A DNA stretch of 37,199 nt from Deltaproteobacteria bacterium (GTDB lineage Bacteria > SAR324 > XYD2-FULL-50-16): positions 1 through 37,199 of the forward strand of contig JABGPJ010000094.1 of the NCBI GenBank assembly GCA_018645005.1, written 5' to 3'. Each line of letters starts with the position of its first letter. Within the stretch, counting starts at the first letter, position 1. Position numbers and translations under genes: made by a program. The notes beneath the pieces were generated by a model, which did not search any database, was not told the DNA's origin, and saw only the letters and a program-made list of their open reading frames with translations. This document shows positions 9,060 to 17,584 of the stretch, piece by piece.

Positions 9060-10360
9060 GTAGATACGATGAAATGAAGGCTCTGCTTGAAGCGGTCCAA
9101 TTCAACCTGAATCCGAAATCCAGGGGGAGCTTAAGAATATTGACTGCGCTGGGGGTCGTCGCTTTCGTTGTGGGATTGATTGGCGGATATCACCAGCAGG
9201 TCTGGCAGGCGCTGCTGGTGAACACGATGTTCTTTGGTGGGATTGCGCTCGGTGGTGTCATATTCTCTGTTATCTTTACGATTACCAGTGCACAGTGGGG
9301 CAGACCGATAAAAAGGCTGGCTGAGGCGATGGCCAGTTTCATTCCGGTCAGTGTAATGCTTTTGATGCTGCTGTTTTTTGGGATGGACTATTTCTTTGAA
9401 TGGGTAGATCCCCAGCGAGTGATACACGCGAAAGCAGGGTGGTTGAATGCCCCGTTTTTCATCATTCGCAATCTCTTCATGATGGGCCTGACTGTTATTA
9501 TCATCTGGATTTATCTCAAAGCGGTGCTCCGGCCGGATGTTGGTATGGCTAAGAAACTGACCGATTATAGTAACGCTTTTGCAGACAGACTCGTAAAAAA
9601 CTATACATCTCAAAAAACAGAAGAAGCCAGATCTGCCCAGACGGCGAAAAGACTGGCCCCTGTTCTGGGACTGGCGTTTGCTGCCCTGTGCACCCTGCAG
9701 GCCTTCGATTGGATGATGTCGATCGATCAGGAGTGGTTCAGCACGATGTTTGGTGTGCAGTACGCCATATCCAATCTGATCGGTGCCGCCGCTGCTTTGA
9801 TGATTATTTCGGGAATTGTGCGGGAAAAATTTGGACTTGAGGCGTATATCACCATCGATCGCTACCACGATCTATCCAAACTCACATTCGCCGCTTGTGC
9901 CATGTGGACCTATATGGTTTTTTCCCAGGTGCTCGTGATCTGGTACAGTAACCTGCCCGAAGAGACCCCGTATCTGATCTTGCGCATGCAGTCAGTGGAG
10001 TGGGGCTGGATGTTCTGGCTGATCCTGGTTGTTTTGTTCATTGTGCCCTTTTTTGGTCTGATGAGTCGAACCGCCTGTAACTCTATCTGGTTTTCCAGAT
10101 GGGTGGCTGTGGAGATCCTGGTGGGACTCTGGCTGGAAAAATATTTTCTGATCCTGCCCTCCATCCAGGAAAACAATATTGATAAAGGAATCCTTGCAGC
10201 AGGGAGAGGGCTCCCGGGTTTGAGCCTGAATATATTCGATCTCGCTATCACCCTGGGATTTCTGGGAACCTTTCTGCTCTGCTACATCTGGTTTCTGCAA
10301 AGGGTTCCCATGGTACCGATTTCAGATCAATTGTTTTTCAAAAAATCACTAGACCACTAG
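9056..10360 (+). CDS. actF: NrfD-like membrane subunit, ACIII subunit F-like
   Basis: ATGA overlap with actE at 9056 (the ORF-track start at 9014 is probably too early); polytopic NrfD-like protein. Confidence 0.87.
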   Translation: MSRYDEMKALLEAVQFNLNPKSRGSLRILTALGVVAFVVGLIGGYHQQVWQALLVNTMFFGGIALGGVIFSVIFTITSAQWGRPIKRLAEAMASFIPVSVMLLMLLFFGMDYFFEWVDPQRVIHAKAGWLNAPFFIIRNLFMMGLTVIIIWIYLKAVLRPDVGMAKKLTDYSNAFADRLVKNYTSQKTEEARSAQTAKRLAPVLGLAFAALCTLQAFDWMMSIDQEWFSTMFGVQYAISNLIGAAAALMIISGIVREKFGLEAYITIDRYHDLSKLTFAACAMWTYMVFSQVLVIWYSNLPEETPYLILRMQSVEWGWMFWLILVVLFIVPFFGLMSRTACNSIWFSRWVAVEILVGLWLEKYFLILPSIQENNIDKGILAAGRGLPGLSLNIFDLAITLGFLGTFLLCYIWFLQRVPMVPISDQLFFKKSLDH

Positions 10361-10371
10361 GAGCGTTTAAA

Positions 10372-10527
10372 ATGCTTGATTTTATTTTCCCCGTTCTGGC
10401 CTGGTTTGTTTGTATTGCTTTACTATCAGTGCCAGGATTGTGGGGCGGACTATTTACACTGACGTTGCTGGGACATCTGACCCAGTTTTTATTTAAGAAG
10501 AAATCGATTGCGGTTGATCGGAATTAA
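10372..10527 (+). CDS. 51-aa membrane microprotein at the end of the act operon (below the ORF-track length cutoff)
   Basis: ATG 11 nt after actF with AGGAG upstream; MLDFIFPVLAWFVCIALLSVPGLWGGLFTLTLLGHLTQFLFKKKSIAVDRN; one or two TM segments and a Lys-rich end. Confidence 0.65.
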   Translation: MLDFIFPVLAWFVCIALLSVPGLWGGLFTLTLLGHLTQFLFKKKSIAVDRN

Positions 10528-10626
10528 GGGTCGGCTCAAAAATTACTTGGCATTCTGTCGGCAAAATGTCCAGTCTTTTGGGGGCTTTTGCGGACAGATT
10601 ATGTAAAGTTATTTTTGTACGATCCC
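10528..10626 (+). mobile_element. Miniature palindromic element, 99-bp type A copy
   Basis: GGGTCGGCTCAAAAATTACTTGGCATTCTGTCGGCAAAATGTCC...TTATTTTTGTACGATCCC; flanked by TAA on both sides. Confidence 0.85.
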
Positions 10627-10754
10627 TAAAACCTTTTTTTCATTCCGCTGGAGTGATGAGCCAGTTTGGGATGATTTTTCGCCGGGTGTCACGGTGTGGC
10701 AAAAGTGAAGCCCCGGGTAATAAGATTTTGTTAAACCTTAAAAGGGAGGATCAA

Positions 10755-12692
10755 ATGTTTAACAAATTGAAAAGTACGGTTCAACTTGTTCTTTTCAGCA
10801 TGGTTTTTGTGGGACTCGCTTCTGTCGGGTTCGCACAATCTCTGCAGGAAGTGATGAAGGAGAGAGGCTTATCTCAACAGGATTTACTGGCTGCAGCGAA
10901 GACCTTTCATCCGTCAGGAAAAAAAGATGATTACGTCGTCTTTTCATCCGGCGGACAATCCGGGCAGGTGATTGTTTACGGCGTGCCTTCCATGCGGATT
11001 ATGAAATATATCGCCGTTTTCACACCAGAGCCCTGGCAGGGGTATGGATATGCTGATGTAGAGAGCACCCGGATCCTGGAAGAAGGATATATACGGGGCA
11101 AAAAAATCACCTGGGGGGATACCCATCATCCTGCCATTTCAGAGACAAATGGCGAATATGATGGGCAGTATCTGTTTATCAACGATAAAGCCAACCCGCG
11201 GATTGCTGTTATCGATCTGAAAACTTTCTCCACCACTCAGATTGTGGTGAATCCGATTATGAAGAGTGAACACGGTGGTGCTTTCGTGACGCCGAATACA
11301 GAATATATCCTGGAAGCGTCTCAATACGCGGCACCTTACGAGAATAAGTACGTCCCCCTGGAAGAATTCAATGACAAGTACCGCGGGGCGATGACTTTCT
11401 GGAAATTCAGCCGCAAGAAGGGCAAGATTCAAAAAAACAAATCTTTTTCTGTTGAATTGCCCCCTTACTGGCAGGATCTGTCCGATTCCGGCAAGCTTGA
11501 AAGTAAAGGCTGGGTTTTCACCAACTCGTTTAATTCCGAACGGTATATCGGTGGATTCGGTAAAAGCAATATCAAAAAGTGGAGTAACCGTCTGCCCCAT
11601 GAGGCAGGAGTCTCATCAAAAGATACGGACTACCTGCACATGATCCATCTGGAGACTGCCAAAAAGCTTTTTAAGCAGGGTAAATTCAAGAAGTTCAACG
11701 GGCATGCTGTGATCAGCATCAAAGAGATGGTAAAGAACAATGCGCTTTTCCTGATTCCCGAGCCTAAAAGTCCCCATGGCGTTATGATCGATCCGAGTGG
11801 TCGTTATATCACCGTTTCCGGAAAGCTGGATACCCATGTGTCTGTATATGACATCAGAAAAATGACAGCTTTGATCAAGAAAAAGGAATTTGCCAGCACA
11901 GATTCATATGGAATTCCAATTCTCAGTATGACCAAGTCGTTGCACGGACAGGTCGAACTGGGATTGGGACCTTTGCATACACAGTATGACAAGGCCAAAG
12001 GCATTGCGTATACCTCACTTTACGTTGACTCGGCGATTGCCAGATGGGATTTTCTGAAATTGAAGCTGATCGAAAAGATCCCCATCAATTACAATGTCGG
12101 TCACCTGGTTTCTGCAGAAGGTGATACCGTTTCTCCAGATGGTAAATATCTGATCGCGTTGAACAAGCTGGCCATCGATCGTTTTATCCAGGTGGGCCCG
12201 CTGCATCCCCAGAACCATCAGCTGATTGATATTACGCCGGGCAGAAAGATGCAGCTTTTGTATGACATGCCTTTGCCGTTGGGAGAGCCCCACTATGCCG
12301 TGATGATGAAAGCGGATAAATTGAAGACCATCAAGCGGTTCAAGAAAAAGTGGTTTAAACATAGAGTAAAACCAGGCAGAGAAAAGGTGACACGCAAAGG
12401 GAATCAGGTCACGGTCCACTCGACCCTGATTCGAAGTCATTTCAGCCCTGAAGTCATCGAAGTAAAACTCGGTGATGAGATCACCTGGCATGTAACAAAC
12501 CTGGAACGAGCGCAGGATGAAACCCACGGTTTCTCAATTGGCGTCTATAATGTCAATGGGAGTCTGGAACCGGGCGAAACCAATACCTTTAAATTCAAAG
12601 CCGATCGGGAAGGTGTATTTCCGTTTTACTGCACAGAATTCTGTTCAGCGCTGCATCTCGAAATGATGGGATATTTGCTTGTCAAACCATAA
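10755..12692 (+). CDS. nosZ: Nitrous-oxide reductase, clade II (Sec-exported) NosZ
   Basis: Sec-type signal peptide without RR motif; DTHHPAISETNGEYDGQYLFINDKANPRIAVID; CuA site FYCTEFCSALHLEMMGY; AAAGGGAGGA RBS upstream of ATG 10755. Confidence 0.96.
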   Translation: MFNKLKSTVQLVLFSMVFVGLASVGFAQSLQEVMKERGLSQQDLLAAAKTFHPSGKKDDYVVFSSGGQSGQVIVYGVPSMRIMKYIAVFTPEPWQGYGYADVESTRILEEGYIRGKKITWGDTHHPAISETNGEYDGQYLFINDKANPRIAVIDLKTFSTTQIVVNPIMKSEHGGAFVTPNTEYILEASQYAAPYENKYVPLEEFNDKYRGAMTFWKFSRKKGKIQKNKSFSVELPPYWQDLSDSGKLESKGWVFTNSFNSERYIGGFGKSNIKKWSNRLPHEAGVSSKDTDYLHMIHLETAKKLFKQGKFKKFNGHAVISIKEMVKNNALFLIPEPKSPHGVMIDPSGRYITVSGKLDTHVSVYDIRKMTALIKKKEFASTDSYGIPILSMTKSLHGQVELGLGPLHTQYDKAKGIAYTSLYVDSAIARWDFLKLKLIEKIPINYNVGHLVSAEGDTVSPDGKYLIALNKLAIDRFIQVGPLHPQNHQLIDITPGRKMQLLYDMPLPLGEPHYAVMMKADKLKTIKRFKKKWFKHRVKPGREKVTRKGNQVTVHSTLIRSHFSPEVIEVKLGDEITWHVTNLERAQDETHGFSIGVYNVNGSLEPGETNTFKFKADREGVFPFYCTEFCSALHLEMMGYLLVKP

Positions 12693-12712
12693 CGTTATCG
12701 AATCGAAAATAA

Positions 12713-12744
12713 CTCCGCTGGGGGGCAAAGGCCCCACAGCGGAG
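12713..12744 (+). promoter_or_regulatory. Strong stem-loop immediately downstream of nosZ
   Basis: CTCCGCTGgGGGGC-AAAG-GCCCCaCAGCGGAG; 8 bp + 1 mismatch + 5 bp; no T-tract follows. Confidence 0.7.
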
Positions 12745-12793
12745 AAGGTTGATAGATGATAACCATTTAACAATATGAAAAAGAGGAATTCAT

Positions 12794-13303
12794 ATGAAAA
12801 GGTTAAATAAGAAGCTGGTATCCTTATTTATTGCGCTGATGGTGACCCTCAGCATGGCAGGGGTTGGCGCTGCCGCGGGCTATAAGGATGACTATAACGC
12901 CAAAGTGAAACAGAATAATGCCACAATTGGTGTCATTGCGGGTGTCATAAACTATGTCTGTCCCAGATTGGTACCGGACAGTACCAATATCTGCAAGCCG
13001 AAAGACCCTGTAGGATCAGCAGTAGGGGTCCAGAAATATATGGAAAAAAATTGGGACAGAGAAGAAGATGATATTGAAGATGCTGAGATGCCTGCAGGAT
13101 TGAAGAATAAAACTGCCGCTTTGCAATTCTGGGACGCGGTGGAGCAGTTCAAGCTGCACTATGGGTACCGTGCTACAGCCAAAAAACTGGCTGGGCAGGG
13201 CAACTGGGAAGAAGCCTTTCTGAACGAAGAGATGGCATTCCAATATCTGGTGAAGTGCGCCAGCAGAGGTATATTTTCTAAAAAACTCGTAGATGGAGAA
13301 TAG
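12794..13303 (+). CDS. Exported protein of unknown function in the nos cluster
   Basis: RBS AAAGAGGAATT; clear signal peptide; three Cys in the mature part; no recognised domain. Confidence 0.7.
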   Translation: MKRLNKKLVSLFIALMVTLSMAGVGAAAGYKDDYNAKVKQNNATIGVIAGVINYVCPRLVPDSTNICKPKDPVGSAVGVQKYMEKNWDREEDDIEDAEMPAGLKNKTAALQFWDAVEQFKLHYGYRATAKKLAGQGNWEEAFLNEEMAFQYLVKCASRGIFSKKLVDGE

Positions 13304-13493
13304 AGCTTAATCTGTTTTGCCTGTCAGAGTGCTGTTTTTTTTACAGCTCTGGTGGGCAGGATTGAAAAGAAGCACATTGAAAGTTAGGACGCTGGCAAAA
13401 ACGAGTTTGTTTTGATATCATCAGCCGTATATTTGCGTGAATCGGTTCTTTCTGGCTGATTTTCGAAAATTTCGGATTGAGGCAGACAACTTA

Positions 13494-13592
13494 GGGTCGG
13501 CTCAAAAATTAATTGGCATTCTGTCAGCAAAATGTCCAGTCTTTATGGGACTTTTGCGGACAGCTTATGCCAGGTTATTTTTGTACGATCCC
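13494..13592 (+). mobile_element. Miniature palindromic element, 99-bp type A copy
   Basis: GGGTCGGCTCAAAAATTAATTGGCATTCTGTCAGCAAAATGTCC...TTATTTTTGTACGATCCC. Confidence 0.85.
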
Positions 13593-13627
13593 TAAGTCAC
13601 TAATACTGAAAATTATAAAGGATCTCA

Positions 13628-14209
13628 ATGGGTAATAAGGTCATGGTCTCATTGCTGGTGATGCCACTCTTCTTTTTAATCCAGTCAACCGGATTTGCGG
13701 TAGATGGAGAGGCACTGTTTGTCAAACTGACTTGTCCGACCTGCCATGGCCAGCAGGGGAAAGGTATGTTTCGAGATAAAACCAAGGCCCGCTACCGCCT
13801 CAAGAAGAGATACAGGAAAAAGTTGAAAGAAGTGGGAGTCCCAGCCAGTATTATCAAGAAGCTGAAACCTCTGTATAAAAAGAAATTTAAAAAAGAAGAA
13901 AAATTTATCACAGCCGTTACAGAGATATTAGGCCAGAAGATTACCAGGCAGTACCGCGAGAAACTGATCGCAGGTGCAGGGAAAGTGAGTTATCGCAAGG
14001 GTGACCCCATCAAGGGATTTGAAAATTACCCGAAGCTGGCCGGCAATAAAAAAATCTACCTCTACACCCAGATGAAAGATATCCTGGAAGGAAGACGGGT
14101 AAATGGCAATACCAAGGCTATGCTGGGTGTCAAGCCTTTCCTGGATGCCAATAAAGTTAAAGATAATGATTTTAAGGCAATCGCTGAGTATTTGTCCAAG
14201 GTGAAGTAA
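13628..14209 (+). CDS. Monoheme c-type cytochrome with Lys-rich insertion (NosC-like)
   Basis: Signal peptide; CPTCHGQQGKG; YPKLAGN and C-terminal AEYLSKVK typical of small cytochromes c; Lys-rich segment between. Confidence 0.8.
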   Translation: MGNKVMVSLLVMPLFFLIQSTGFAVDGEALFVKLTCPTCHGQQGKGMFRDKTKARYRLKKRYRKKLKEVGVPASIIKKLKPLYKKKFKKEEKFITAVTEILGQKITRQYREKLIAGAGKVSYRKGDPIKGFENYPKLAGNKKIYLYTQMKDILEGRRVNGNTKAMLGVKPFLDANKVKDNDFKAIAEYLSKVK

Positions 14210-14339
14210 ATGTGTCTTATACCAAATCGGGCTCTATAAAGGCATTCTTTTAATCCCTCCTGACTGGAAGAACGCATGCTGACCGGTTTTACGTTGTAGC
14301 AGGCACATGAAGCTAATAATCGTATAAAATGGAAAACAT

Positions 14340-15284
14340 ATGAAAATAACAAACGGTGGAGTGATAAATAGAGCGATTCTGGGACTGTTGGTTCTTTTTT
14401 TAACAGCCCTGATAATGCCCTCCTCGATTACAGCCGCTGGTGCCGCGAAGTGGGGCACAAGTGAGAGGGAAGCATTGGATGCGCTGACATTGGAAGGGGA
14501 TGTAGAAGAAGGCGAAGAGGTTTATGAAATTTGCTCAGCCTGCCATTTACCGACCGGATGGGGCGATCCTCCAGGTACATTTCCACAACTGGCGGGACAG
14601 CATGCGACCGTTCTGATAAAACAGATCGCAGATATCCGGGCCGGAAATCGCGACAATCCGACGATGTACCCCTTTGCTATCCAGATTGAAGGAGCACAGG
14701 AATTGGCTGATGCGTCGGCTTATATGCAGACATTGAAAATGAACCCCAATCCTTTGCGTGGACCTGCAGGACCGTCTTTTTTACTGAGTAATCTAAGGAA
14801 AGACCTTTCTGATCACTCCCTTGATGGCCTTGAGAAAATTGTGGGGGGTGCTGTGTTTAAAAAGCTGAAGAAGCTGGAAGAAAAAGAGTTCAAGTCAAAA
14901 AAGAGCTTTCAAAACGCCATTAAAAAATCCATCGGTGCAGCTGCATTCAAAAAGCATGGGGCCGTGATCACCAAATATGCAGATTGGACAACGGATCTCA
15001 AGCTTGGGAAAAAACTGTATGATGTAAACTGTGTACAGTGTCATGGAGACCATGGTCAGGGGAGTTATAAAGATTACTATCCCGTTATTGCCGGACAGAC
15101 GTATTTGTATCTTGTGCGTCAGTTCCATTGGATCAAAGTCGGAAAAAGAAGAAACGCCAACCCGGATATGGTAAAACAGATCAAGGGATTCAGCGATCTG
15201 GATATGAGAAGTGTCGTTGATTACGCATCGCGGTTTAAAATGCGGGCCGGTGACTGGAAAAAAATTGAAGTGGATGACGAATAG
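14340..15284 (+). CDS. Diheme c-type cytochrome with Lys-rich linker (NosC-like)
   Basis: CSACHLPTGWGDPPGTFPQLAGQ and CVQCHGDHGQGSYKDYYPVIAGQ. Confidence 0.82.
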   Translation: MKITNGGVINRAILGLLVLFLTALIMPSSITAAGAAKWGTSEREALDALTLEGDVEEGEEVYEICSACHLPTGWGDPPGTFPQLAGQHATVLIKQIADIRAGNRDNPTMYPFAIQIEGAQELADASAYMQTLKMNPNPLRGPAGPSFLLSNLRKDLSDHSLDGLEKIVGGAVFKKLKKLEEKEFKSKKSFQNAIKKSIGAAAFKKHGAVITKYADWTTDLKLGKKLYDVNCVQCHGDHGQGSYKDYYPVIAGQTYLYLVRQFHWIKVGKRRNANPDMVKQIKGFSDLDMRSVVDYASRFKMRAGDWKKIEVDDE

Positions 15285-15306
15285 GTGATTTAAAAAGGAT
15301 ATAATC

Positions 15307-16131
15307 ATGGATGAAAGTATTAAAAAACGGCTCAGATTAGCCAATATTCTGGGTCTGCTAGCCATCTTGCTCTTTGTGGGGACTTACACCCTGAAGACGG
15401 TGTTTATCTATCATGATCCGATCGCCATGGAAGATGAAGAGGATGAAGTGGAGGAAAATGAATCTTTTCAGCCCTTTTCTATTTTTATCCCGGCTGGCAC
15501 AGAGAGTTACGAGCCCCCTTTGGACTACTTGAAGGAGTTAATGGGAGATATAATATGGGATTATCGCCCAACCGGTTTATATGCATACCTGATTGGTTAT
15601 CAGACCATCCCCGTTTGGCGGGTTTCCCTGGAGGCGCCTCAGTACCCCAAAGCAGCATTTCCGGATGGTGTGCCGGTCTTTTTTCATCTGACTGATTTCA
15701 GCGGTAAAGTCAGTGAAATGAATACGATCAACCATTATATCGGCATGGATCCTATGGAAGTGGGAGCGATATTTGTGCGACAGATCGTACCCTTTGTCTA
15801 CCTGATATTCTTTCTGATGTTGGTGGGGTATCTGTTTTACCAGGGAAAGGGTTGGTGGATTCTGGGATTGGTTCCGGCTTTAATGCCTTGGTACTACCTG
15901 TTCTTCTACAGTAAATGGCTCTACTGGTTTGGGCACAATCTGCATGAATTTGGTCAGTTTACGATTAAACCGTTTATGCCGACTGTTCTTGGCGACGGTA
16001 AGGTGGCTCAATTCACCACTCACTCTTATCCTACCGTCGGATTTTTCTTCTTACTCGCTATCTTCGTTCTACTGATACTTTCGATTTTGATAAAACGAAA
16101 GGCATTTAGAGATGCGAAATCCGATGCATAA
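15307..16131 (+). CDS. Integral membrane protein of the nos cluster (possible NosB-like position), acidic periplasmic segment
   Basis: Several TM segments, MEDEEDEVEEN acidic stretch, located between cytochromes and nosD. Confidence 0.5.
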   Translation: MDESIKKRLRLANILGLLAILLFVGTYTLKTVFIYHDPIAMEDEEDEVEENESFQPFSIFIPAGTESYEPPLDYLKELMGDIIWDYRPTGLYAYLIGYQTIPVWRVSLEAPQYPKAAFPDGVPVFFHLTDFSGKVSEMNTINHYIGMDPMEVGAIFVRQIVPFVYLIFFLMLVGYLFYQGKGWWILGLVPALMPWYYLFFYSKWLYWFGHNLHEFGQFTIKPFMPTVLGDGKVAQFTTHSYPTVGFFFLLAIFVLLILSILIKRKAFRDAKSDA

Positions 16132-17584
16132 GCTGCGGATACGCTTTGACTGTTCTAAGAGGCTGAAACTTATCCAGGCCCTTTTCCGGTTGATGATGTG
16201 TTTGTTGGCAGCTCCGGGCCTGCTGGTTGCGGGCCCCAGCCTGCAGGAGCTGATCGACCGCGCAGAAGTAGGTGAATCGGTCAGGTTTGAAGCAGATAGA
16301 TACTTCGGTCCGATCATTATTTCAAAACCGGTGGTACTGGATGGTCAGGGCCGTGTTGTGATTGATGGACAGGGAAAGGGCTCTGTCATTCATATCAAAG
16401 CGGACGGGGTGGTGATCAAGAACTTGACGATTGAGAACTCTGGTGATAGTCATGATCAGGTTGATGCCGGAATCCTGATCCGATCTTCCCATAATCGTAT
16501 TCTGAACAACACAATCCGGAATACACTGTTCGGGATCGATTTGCAGGAATCCCACAACAACGAAATCGTCGGAAATGACATATCCTCCAAGAATGTATCC
16601 CTCGGCATACGTGGTGACGGCATCCGGGGGTGGGCCAGCCATCGGAACATCTTTCGTAAAAACCGTATCCATGATTCCAGAGACATGGTCATCTGGTATT
16701 CCAATGACAACCTGATCGAGGAGAACGAAGGCTGGAACAACCGTTATTCGCTGCATTTTATGTTTGCCGGTGGCAACACGGTCCGTAAAAACAGGTATCA
16801 TCATAACGCGGTGGGGATATTTCTGATGTACAGCCGCGATGCGACGGTTGAACACAATCTCATCCAATACTCAACAGGGGGCACCGGAGTAGGGATCGGC
16901 CTGAAAGAGTCCGACAATATGACCATTCAACACAATAAAATTATCTATTGTACCGCTGGGATGTATTTCGATCTCTCTCCGTTTCAGCCGGATCGTTATA
17001 ATTTCGTGAAAGCCAATCAAATTGCGTATAACGTGATTGCTGTCGATTTTAATTCTGCCTTGCCGCGCAATATTTTCAAAGGGAATGCCTTCATTGACAA
17101 TCTGGAGACGGTCAAGGTTCATGGCAATGGACTTGCGTCGGAGAGCCTCTGGGAGGGTAATTACTACAGTGACTATCAGGGTTTTGATCGGGATAATGAC
17201 GGCTATGGTGATGCGGTTCATCATCAGGATATCTACCTGGATACGCTGTGGATGGATGATGACTGGGTGCGTTTCTTTTACGGTTCGCCGGTGATCAGCG
17301 TGGTTAATCTACTGGCCAGGCTGGCGCCCATCTCTGAACCCCGACGCTTGATGTCTGATCCAAAACCGGTATTTAATGTTGATCCTGCAGTTTTGTATTC
17401 CAGGAGTAATCTTTATTTCGATCCGCCTGAAATTGAAATTGAAGAGGATGAGGACGGGGATAACGTTCCGGCTCGTTTTGCCGACATGGATGACGAAGAC
17501 GAGGATGAGGATGACCTGGACGATGAAGAACTGGATACAACCCAAAAAGCTGACAACTTCAACCGCTATTATCTCAAACAATGA
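16112..17584 (+). CDS. nosD: NosD-like parallel beta-helix periplasmic protein with acidic C-terminal tail
   Basis: Signal peptide; carbohydrate-binding/sugar-hydrolase-type repeats (GDGIRGWASHRNIFRKNRIHDSRDMVIWYSNDNLIEEN...YSLHFMFAGGNTVRKN); followed by nosF and nosY. Confidence 0.92.
   Translation: MRNPMHKLRIRFDCSKRLKLIQALFRLMMCLLAAPGLLVAGPSLQELIDRAEVGESVRFEADRYFGPIIISKPVVLDGQGRVVIDGQGKGSVIHIKADGVVIKNLTIENSGDSHDQVDAGILIRSSHNRILNNTIRNTLFGIDLQESHNNEIVGNDISSKNVSLGIRGDGIRGWASHRNIFRKNRIHDSRDMVIWYSNDNLIEENEGWNNRYSLHFMFAGGNTVRKNRYHHNAVGIFLMYSRDATVEHNLIQYSTGGTGVGIGLKESDNMTIQHNKIIYCTAGMYFDLSPFQPDRYNFVKANQIAYNVIAVDFNSALPRNIFKGNAFIDNLETVKVHGNGLASESLWEGNYYSDYQGFDRDNDGYGDAVHHQDIYLDTLWMDDDWVRFFYGSPVISVVNLLARLAPISEPRRLMSDPKPVFNVDPAVLYSRSNLYFDPPEIEIEEDEDGDNVPARFADMDDEDEDEDDLDDEELDTTQKADNFNRYYLKQ

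Noticed and set aside
9131-9868. 245-aa antisense ORF in actF
   Set aside because: Low-complexity His/Arg/Gln-rich translation typical of the antisense frame of a membrane-protein gene.
10566-10754. N-terminal extension of the nosZ ORF (MSSLLGAFADRLCKVIFVRSL...)
   Set aside because: This is read-through of the mobile element at 10528-10626 and leader; the true start at 10755 has a good RBS and a signal peptide directly after it.
11139-12527. Antisense ORFs within nosZ (11139-11600, 12015-12527)
   Set aside because: Shadow ORFs opposite a confidently assigned nosZ.
13328-13376. Possible terminator TGCCTGTCAGAGTGCTGTTTTTTTTACAGCTCTGGTGGGCA
   Set aside because: Stem is interrupted by bulges and the T-run is in the loop, not after the stem; too weak to call.
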